This document shows, piece by piece, positions 1 to 4,109 of a stretch of DNA of 5,141 nucleotides. The stretch is taken from positions 1-5,141 of the forward strand of contig CAPZDM010000093.1 in NCBI GenBank assembly GCA_948745425.1, written 5' to 3'. The notes below the pieces were generated by a model that was not told where the DNA came from, did no database searches, and worked only from the letters and a program-made list of their open reading frames with translations. This DNA comes from an uncultured Clostridia bacterium. GTDB lineage: Bacteria > Bacillota > Clostridia > TANB77 > CAG-508. Position 1 is the stretch's first letter, and each line of letters begins with the position of its first letter. Made by a program: the position numbers and the translations under genes.

Positions 1-221
1 CGAAGACCTATCCAATCTCCAGTTCTTATTCTTTCTTCATGTAATTCTTCTCCTAATTTATAGGATATAAATATATGGTCATATTCTTCTGTTCCATTAT
101 TCATATATTCATCTAAAATATCTTCTACATCTGTTGCACCAACATAATATCCATATTCATCACTATAACTTATTGATGTTATAGGTTCTTCTACTACAAC
201 AATTTTATATGTTACTGTCAT
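1..221 (-). CDS. Continuation of the membrane-anchored protein, or overlapping downstream gene (partial)
   Basis: This frame is open from ATG at 221 to the left edge (73 codons). It starts MTVTYKIVVVEEPITSISYS, contains DEYGYYVGATDVEDILDEYM and EEYDHIFISYKLG, and leaves the window at TGDWIGL. There is no signal peptide or membrane segment, which suits a downstream domain of the preceding protein better than a new secreted one. It overlaps the preceding frame by 17 bp. GGAGG lies 4 nt before the ATG, so coupled reinitiation is possible, though that spacing is short. One base removed at 231 fuses both frames smoothly. No function is recognised. Confidence 0.65.
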   Translation of the reverse strand, partial: MTVTYKIVVVEEPITSISYSDEYGYYVGATDVEDILDEYMNNGTEEYDHIFISYKLGEELHEERIRTGDWIGL

Positions 222-930
222 TAATCCTCCGAGACATTTCTTTCATAGAAGTTTGAAATCTTTTCATGTTTTTATCTATTAATGATATTTCTGAAGATTC
301 TAGTTTCAATTTGGCTTTAGTAATAATACCTTTATTTTCAATGTTAACCTCTAAATTTTTCATTATTAAGCATATAAAGTTCCAATTATTATTGGAATCT
401 TTGTTACCCTTTTCTATTTTGAAATCAGAAAACCACACTGTTCCTTTTGAATTATCATCATATGAACCTAATCTAAAAGCTATATCTACATTTTTTCTAT
501 TCTTTGAATCAAATTGAAATGTTAATAATTGCCAATCTCCACTTCCAACAAGACTATTGGATTTTTCGGTTGTATCCATTATTCCTATATTTACTCCACC
601 TTCTGACTCACTCTTTTCATTTTTCACATTTTCATATTTTACCATTGCTGTAACTCTATATACTGAATTTTCATTAACTTCAATATTTCTATATATTAAA
701 GCATCGTTGAATTCATTTGATTCAATTTTATAGCTATATTTATCAGAATATTTCACTTTATCATCTCTGCTAAAGTTTGATAGTCCTATTGTATATTCTG
801 CTTTATCAAAGTTCCCAAAATCATTGATTCTATATATATGCCATACTTGATAGATTATAATTATTGCAATGATTACTAAAGCTATATTAAAAATTAATGC
901 AATTTTTCCTTTTTTCTCTCGTAATTTCAT
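205..930 (-). CDS. Membrane-anchored protein with carbohydrate-binding-like domain, N-terminal part
   Basis: I do not recognise this protein by name. A basic start (MKLREKKGK) and one hydrophobic helix (about 10-29) indicate a single membrane anchor with the rest outside the cell. Residues about 40-174 look like a galactose-binding or CBM-type beta-sandwich: YRVTAMVKYENV, GGVNIGI, WQLLTFQFDS, VDIAFRLG and GTVWFSDFKIEKG are typical strands. A second region (182-233) follows. The ATG at 930 has AAAAGGAG 8 nt upstream, overlapping the mrnC stop. After S233 the frame enters CGG AGG and stops at 205. Removing the C at 231 gives EMSGGLMTVTYKIVVVEEP and runs straight into the open frame on the left, so the real protein is probably one longer chain. 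A sugar-binding or surface role is inference from fold-like features only. Confidence 0.75.
   Translation of the reverse strand: MKLREKKGKIALIFNIALVIIAIIIIYQVWHIYRINDFGNFDKAEYTIGLSNFSRDDKVKYSDKYSYKIESNEFNDALIYRNIEVNENSVYRVTAMVKYENVKNEKSESEGGVNIGIMDTTEKSNSLVGSGDWQLLTFQFDSKNRKNVDIAFRLGSYDDNSKGTVWFSDFKIEKGNKDSNNNWNFICLIMKNLEVNIENKGIITKAKLKLESSEISLIDKNMKRFQTSMKEMSRRINDSNI
226..237 (-). other. +1 frameshift site at a CGG codon in the membrane-anchored protein gene
   Basis: The zero frame reads ATG TCT CGG AGG. Dropping the C at 231 gives ATG TCT GGA GGA TTA ATG ACA and links the two open frames. The zero frame has two rare arginine codons in tandem (CGG AGG). The same bases form a GGAGG ribosome-binding-like sequence 4 nt before ATG 221, so reinitiation is an alternative to frameshifting. 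The context AATGT..CGGA..AT is shared with the rbgA site. Confidence 0.55.
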
Positions 931-944
931 ATGTTATTCTCCTT

Positions 945-1322
945 TTATATACAGTAATTTAGAACTTCTTTTAATCTTTCTTGTTTTCCTGTAAGATATA
1001 AATATCCTATTAATCCTTCAAATGCTGTTGCATACATATATTCTTTTACATTTGAATTCTTTGGCAGATGATGATTTTTTGTGTTTCTTGTTCTTCTAAT
1101 AATCTCTTTTTCTTCATCACTTAACTTTTCTTCTATTTGTTGCAAAATTTTAGATTGTGCTTCTGCCTTGACTTTTTTTACTGCTTCTATGTGTAATTTA
1201 TGTGGTTTTAAATTAGTATTTTCAATCAGGTTCTGTCTAATATATAATTCATATACTGCATCTCCTATATATGCCCACGTTAATGGATTTAGATTATTTA
1301 CTCTTTGATTCTCTTCTTCCAA
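945..1322 (-). CDS. mrnC: Mini-ribonuclease III (MrnC)
   Basis: MrnC is a homodimeric, cytoplasmic RNase III-type nuclease without a double-stranded RNA-binding domain. In Firmicutes it matures the ends of 23S rRNA within the 50S precursor. The 125-residue protein is close to the family length (143 in B. subtilis). The RNase III signature is clear: AYIGDAVYELYIR (17-29) with the catalytic-type D21, RRTRNTKNHHLPKN (76-89), and the ATAFEGLIGYLYLTG block (98-112) with the metal-binding E102. The start is TTG at 1322, supported by GGAAGGA (1331-1337) 8 nt upstream and by the protein beginning just before the conserved NPLTWAYIGDA. It lies downstream of rbgA, another 50S-maturation gene, and is followed after 14 bp by the next gene, so those two probably form an operon. 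Confidence 0.95.
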   Translation of the reverse strand: MEEENQRVNNLNPLTWAYIGDAVYELYIRQNLIENTNLKPHKLHIEAVKKVKAEAQSKILQQIEEKLSDEEKEIIRRTRNTKNHHLPKNSNVKEYMYATAFEGLIGYLYLTGKQERLKEVLNYCI

Positions 1323-1330
1323 TTTCTTTA

Positions 1331-1337
1331 TCCTTCC
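1331..1337 (-). promoter_or_regulatory. Ribosome binding site that fixes the TTG start of mrnC
   Basis: GGAAGGA on the minus strand, 8 nt before TTG at 1322. No ATG lies at a better position before the conserved NPLTWAYIGDA block, so this site decides the start. Confidence 0.75.
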
Positions 1338-1359
1338 TTTTTATTATATCAAAACAAGA

Positions 1360-1413
1360 TAGGGAACAGTGGTGTCATTTCTTACTTCGTGCCTAGTTAA
1401 AACGGTTCCCCTA
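1360..1413. repeat. 54-bp element with imperfect terminal inverted repeats
   Basis: The ends TAGGGAACAGT (1360-1370) and ACGGTTCCCCTA (1402-1413) are inverted repeats with one mismatch and one extra base. Both ends carry TA, which could be a TA target duplication as made by IS630/Tc1-type transposases. The core GGGAAC/GTTCCC stem would enclose a loop of 37 nt with no T-run after it, so a terminator is unlikely. It lies between the displaced rbgA C-terminus and mrnC. The identity as a MITE-like element is inferred. Confidence 0.4.
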
Positions 1414-1416
1414 CAA

Positions 1417-1533
1417 TTAAATACAATGTTCTAATGTAATTTTTCCTATCTTAGCTTCTCTAAAATCTTTTATTATTATATTTGCTGTTTTTGTTTCGTC
1501 ACTTGGTCGAGCGAAATTTGCTTTGCAAATTTC
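1417..1533 (-). pseudogene. In-frame remnant of the rbgA C-terminus after the stop codon
   Basis: After the rbgA stop (TGA, 1534-1536) the same frame continues without a stop to TAA at 1417-1419. The first dozen codons derive from the palindromic insert. The remainder repeats the rbgA C-terminus and ends KITLEHCI. There is no start codon or ribosome site, so it is most likely untranslated debris. Readthrough of the TGA would append 38 residues. Tryptophan is encoded by TGG in the neighbouring genes, and TGA also ends the first recombinase, so TGA is most likely an ordinary stop here. Confidence 0.7.
1429..1501 (-). repeat. Direct repeat, copy A: displaced 3' end of rbgA
   Basis: This 73-bp segment matches 1552-1624 at an offset of 123 bp with three mismatches, all in the first 22 bp on the plus strand; the last 51 bp (1451-1501) are identical. 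The offset is exactly 41 codons, so the copy is in the same reading frame as rbgA. It encodes DETKTANIIIKDF and EAKIGKITLE, then HCI and a TAA at 1417-1419. It is probably the original C-terminus, now cut off by the TGA at 1534. Confidence 0.9.
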
Positions 1534-1542
1534 TCACGAAAC
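1493..1542. repeat. 50-bp palindromic insert, REP- or MITE-like
   Basis: This segment links the two copies of the rbgA 3' repeat. Its ends are a 7-bp inverted repeat (GTTTCGT at 1493-1499, ACGAAAC at 1536-1542). Inside is a perfect 9-bp hairpin, GAAATTTGC, TTT loop, GCAAATTTC (1513-1533), extendable imperfectly to CGAGC and CTCACG. No T-run follows on either strand, so it is not a typical intrinsic terminator. It contains no ORF. It resembles short palindromic elements dispersed through bacterial genomes, but dispersal cannot be tested here. Confidence 0.55.
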
Positions 1543-2037
1543 ATTGACTCTTTCTAATGTTATCTTTCCTATTTTAGCTTCTCTAAAATCTTTTATTATT
1601 ATATTTGCTGTTTTTGTTTCGTCAATGTTTCCTCCTGAAATAATAGCTCCTCTTTTTTTGCCTATTAGTCTCATTACATCCATTATATTTTCATTTTCCA
1701 TTTGGGTTTCATTTTTTAATATTTCTTCTACTTGCTCATTATCTAGTTTATATGTTTCTACTAAATTAGTTCTATAATTATTTAATAAGTATTTTACCAA
1801 ATTATAAGCAATTTCTACATTATCTAATATTTCGTCTTTTATTGTTCCTGTATATGCTAAATTTAAAGCAATATTTTCAGTTTCGAATTTTGGCCATAAT
1901 ACACCTGGAGTATCTAGCAATTCAATATTGTTACCTATTCTTATCCACTGTTTTTTTGTTGTTACTCCTGGTTTGTTTTCAACTACTTGTCTATTTTTAT
2001 TCGAAAGACGATTTATTAGTGATGATTTTCCGTACAT
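1534..2037 (-). CDS. rbgA: Ribosome biogenesis GTPase RbgA/YlqF, C-terminal part after a frameshift
   Basis: This continues the GTPase above in another frame. It begins inside the P-loop with GKSSLINRLS, followed by the G2 region KPGVTTKKQW (Thr for Mg binding), G3 DTPG (42-45 of this reading) with VLWPKF, then the helical C-terminal domain that contacts the ribosome precursor. The formal ATG at 2037 lies inside the P-loop and has no convincing ribosome site, so independent initiation is unlikely and a product without G4 and G5 would not bind GTP normally. The present C-terminus is odd: after KITLE it reads RVNVS and stops at TGA 1534-1536. A second in-frame copy of the same 3' sequence downstream ends KITLEHCI with TAA at 1417-1419. 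The latter is probably the ancestral end, so the current tail seems to come from an insertion or duplication. Confidence 0.88.
   Translation of the reverse strand: MYGKSSLINRLSNKNRQVVENKPGVTTKKQWIRIGNNIELLDTPGVLWPKFETENIALNLAYTGTIKDEILDNVEIAYNLVKYLLNNYRTNLVETYKLDNEQVEEILKNETQMENENIMDVMRLIGKKRGAIISGGNIDETKTANIIIKDFREAKIGKITLERVNVS
1552..1624 (-). repeat. Direct repeat, copy B: 3' end of rbgA in the open frame
   Basis: This is the partner of 1429-1501 and lies within the current rbgA reading frame. Immediately upstream in transcription (1621-1631 on the plus strand) is GTCAATGTTTC, which recurs inverted as GAAACATTGAC at 1538-1548, so copy B is almost exactly bracketed by an 11-bp inverted repeat. 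That arrangement suggests duplication linked to the small palindromic insert between the copies. Confidence 0.9.
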
Positions 2038-2461
2038 TAGGTATTCCTATAATTAAAACTCTTATTGTTCTTCCAACTCTCCCTTTTTCTAGTCCTTTTT
2101 CTTTTCCTTCTTTCATTAATTTATCTATTGTACCTAATATTTCATTATTTTTATTATTGTTTAATGCATTCATACTTATAGCAATTGTATCATTAGTTGT
2201 TAAATGTTCTTTCCATCTTTTTGTTTGTAAATCATCTGCTAAATCACTCTTATTTAAAATTATAATCTTCTTTTTGTTTTTTACCATTTTATTTAAATCT
2301 GGATTTCTACTAGAAATAGGAATTCTTGCATCGATTACTTCTATTACAACATCTATAAGTTTTAAATCATCTTCTATAAGTCTTTTGGCTTTTGCCATAT
2401 GACCTGGATACCAGTTGATTACACTTTTATGCAACCCCCCCTGTGTTTCATTATTATTCAT
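1997..2461 (-). CDS. rbgA: Ribosome biogenesis GTPase RbgA/YlqF, N-terminal part before a frameshift
   Basis: RbgA is a circularly permuted GTPase that binds the late 50S subunit precursor and promotes its maturation; it is essential in Bacillus subtilis. This fragment holds the opening WYPGHMAKAKR (17-27), DARIP (44-48), the G4 motif NKSD (70-73), the G5-like ISMNA (95-99) and the first half of G1, GIPNV (139-143). At the next codon (CGG, 2030-2032) the frame departs from the family and ends 11 codons later. Removing one base restores GIPNVGKS and joins it to the C-terminal part (1534-2037), giving about 308 aa, close to the family length (282 aa in B. subtilis). The ATG at 2461 is supported by AAAGGAG 9 nt upstream. 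Its N-terminus is about 12 residues longer than in B. subtilis and contains a run of seven G (2435-2441). The frameshift may be a real mutation, a sequence error or recoding. Confidence 0.9.
   Translation of the reverse strand: MNNNETQGGLHKSVINWYPGHMAKAKRLIEDDLKLIDVVIEVIDARIPISSRNPDLNKMVKNKKKIIILNKSDLADDLQTKRWKEHLTTNDTIAISMNALNNNKNNEILGTIDKLMKEGKEKGLEKGRVGRTIRVLIIGIPNVRKIITNKSSFE
2029..2037 (-). other. +1 frameshift site in rbgA at a CGG codon (P-loop)
   Basis: The zero frame reads AAT GTA CGG AAA. The family motif NVGKS needs AAT GTA GGA AAA, so one extra base (C at 2032) separates the two halves. Skipping that C, or reading CGGA as a single glycine, restores the invariant glycine of the P-loop. 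The site resembles the one near 231 in the leftmost gene. Whether this is mutation, error or recoding is unresolved. Confidence 0.75.
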
Positions 2462-2521
2462 TAAAATCTACTCCTTTCACACCATTTTTTTATAACAAAA
2501 TTCAAGTGTTTTTCCTTATAT

Positions 2522-2527
2522 ATTATA
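2522..2527 (-). promoter_or_regulatory. Extended -10 promoter element, likely for rbgA
   Basis: The minus strand reads TGGTATAAT, a perfect extended -10 (TGnTATAAT) overlapping the stop codon of the recombinase. The hexamer about 17 nt upstream (CTGAAA) is only a weak -35, which an extended -10 can tolerate. A transcript starting about 7 nt downstream would have a leader of roughly 50 nt before the rbgA ATG at 2461. Promoter function is inferred from sequence only. Confidence 0.5.
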
Positions 2528-4109
2528 CCACATCATTTTGACTTTTCAGATACCTTTCTGCTAATTTATATTGATCGTTATATCTAAATATTATATCTAC
2601 ACCTTTTTCATCATTAACAATTATGTTTTCAATAAAACTATCTACAATATTTCTATCAATCACTTCTATTCTTCCAATTTTTTTGAATTGATTTAGCCAA
2701 TCTAAATTATATGAATTTATTTTACTTTTGTTTAAATTCTCTTTTTCTAAATTTAGTTTATTTATCTCATATAAATATTTTTGCTTAAATTCATCATAGT
2801 CTTCTTCAGAAATAAAGTCACATTTATAATCTTTTTTTAATTCATCTAATAATCTTTTGTATTTTTCTAATTCCTTATTTATTTCATTTAGTCTAATTTC
2901 TTTTAATTCCGAATTATATTCAATTTTTGAAAATGATATTGTGTCGTCTATCTTTGCTCCTATGTCACATACCAAATCTATATGTTGATTTAATGTTTCT
3001 AAAACAACCTCATCAAGTTCTTTTTCTTGAATATAATGCTTATTACATTTTCTAGTATTATAATAGGTGCTACAGTAATAATATACCTTTTGCCTGTGAT
3101 TTTTCATTTTTGTTTTTCTATATAAATTTGCACCACACTCGGAACATTTTAAAAAGCCAGTATATTTATAAAATTTACCATTTTTATTTACTCTAACATT
3201 TCTATTATATAATATATTTTGCACTTGATTAAAAACTTCTTCTTTAATAATAGCATTGTGTCTTTCTTTTGAAACGACCCACTCATCTTCTGCAACTCTT
3301 ACCATATTATGTGTTTTATGACTTATTCTAGTCCTTTTACATTGAACAAGTGAGCCAATATATGTTTTATTTTGTAATATTGTATCAAGCATTTTTGTAT
3401 TCCATTTATAACTAATTCTACTAACTTTTATGTCATACTTTTCCTTTAAATATACACTAGGTGTCAAAATATTGTTATTTGTTAATTCTTCTACTATTTC
3501 TTGTTTACTCTTTCCCTTTAAAGCCAAGTCAAAAATTCTTTTTACAATAATAGCAGCGTCCTTATCAATAATAAGTTTATGAACATTATCTGGATCTTTT
3601 AAATAACCAAAAGGAGCAGTTTTTCCGATGAAATTACCGGACTTTTTACTTGCTTTAAGTGATGAACGCATTTTCTTTGATGAATCTTTAGAATAACTTT
3701 CATTCATAAGATTTTTAAATGGTATTTCTAGCGAATCCATTACATTAGGATTTTTAAAAGAATCTACATTATCATTTACTGAAATAAATCTTAAACCATA
3801 TTCTGGTACTATTTCATCAATAAAATTTCCTACCTCTATATAATTTCTTCCTAATCTTGATAAATCCTTTACTATAATACCATTTATTTTTTTCTTTTTT
3901 ATATCATTTAGCATTCTTTTATATGCTGGTCTATTAAAATCAGTACCAGTATATCCATCATCAACATAGTCTTTATAGATAATTATATCATTCTTGTCAA
4001 CTAGGTAATCATCTATTAGTTTCTTTTGATTAACAACACTATTTGATTCTTCTTCTCCTTTTTCATCAAATGAACGCCTGCGATATATTCCTAATGTCCA
4101 CTTTTTCAT
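2523..4109 (-). CDS. Large serine recombinase, complete (528 aa)
   Basis: A site-specific recombinase of the resolvase/invertase superfamily that would act on the DNA of a mobile element. The N-terminal catalytic domain (about residues 5-150) has the YxRxS motif as Y9-R11-S13, with S13 the likely nucleophile, then ESNSVVNQ, YVDDGYTGTDFNRP (48-61) and DLSRLGR (82-88) with the catalytic-type arginines. The recombinase DNA-binding domain starts near GKTAPFGY (162-169) and includes NKTYIGSLVQ (247-256). The zinc ribbon uses C322, C325, C346 and C355. A coiled coil spans about 398-462, followed by a conserved C-terminal tail. All motifs are present, so it appears functional. The ATG at 4109 is preceded by AAGGAAGGAG about 9 nt upstream, inside the end of the upstream recombinase gene. 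The stop (TAA, 2523-2525) overlaps a predicted promoter for rbgA. The exact target site is not recognisable. Confidence 0.95.
   Translation of the reverse strand: MKKWTLGIYRRRSFDEKGEEESNSVVNQKKLIDDYLVDKNDIIIYKDYVDDGYTGTDFNRPAYKRMLNDIKKKKINGIIVKDLSRLGRNYIEVGNFIDEIVPEYGLRFISVNDNVDSFKNPNVMDSLEIPFKNLMNESYSKDSSKKMRSSLKASKKSGNFIGKTAPFGYLKDPDNVHKLIIDKDAAIIVKRIFDLALKGKSKQEIVEELTNNNILTPSVYLKEKYDIKVSRISYKWNTKMLDTILQNKTYIGSLVQCKRTRISHKTHNMVRVAEDEWVVSKERHNAIIKEEVFNQVQNILYNRNVRVNKNGKFYKYTGFLKCSECGANLYRKTKMKNHRQKVYYYCSTYYNTRKCNKHYIQEKELDEVVLETLNQHIDLVCDIGAKIDDTISFSKIEYNSELKEIRLNEINKELEKYKRLLDELKKDYKCDFISEEDYDEFKQKYLYEINKLNLEKENLNKSKINSYNLDWLNQFKKIGRIEVIDRNIVDSFIENIIVNDEKGVDIIFRYNDQYKLAERYLKSQNDVV

Noticed and set aside
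1343..1348. TGATATAAT as an extended -10 promoter for mrnC
   Set aside because: The start of transcription would fall within or next to the GGAAGGA ribosome site, leaving almost no leader, and no -35 is visible at 17 or 18 bp. It may still be real but is not supported enough to list.
1513..1533. Intrinsic terminator after rbgA
   Set aside because: The hairpin is perfect but AT-rich, and no T-run follows on either strand. It fits better as a palindromic repeat.
1534..1536. TGA read as tryptophan, making rbgA run on to 1417
   Set aside because: Tryptophan uses TGG in the neighbouring genes, TGA ends the first recombinase, and the sequence after this TGA is a duplicate tail, not new conserved protein.
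1429..1624. CRISPR array
   Set aside because: There are only two repeat units, they are coding, and there is no repeat-spacer periodicity.
1842..2402. Plus-strand open frame of 186 codons opposite rbgA
   Set aside because: It is the antisense shadow of a strongly conserved GTPase gene. The hydrophobic, low-complexity translation is typical of AT-rich antisense frames.
4066..4109. Frameshift joining the two recombinases into one protein
   Set aside because: The downstream frame has its own ATG, a strong ribosome site and a complete N-terminal catalytic domain, and the upstream frame ends after a normal C-terminal tail. They are two genes.
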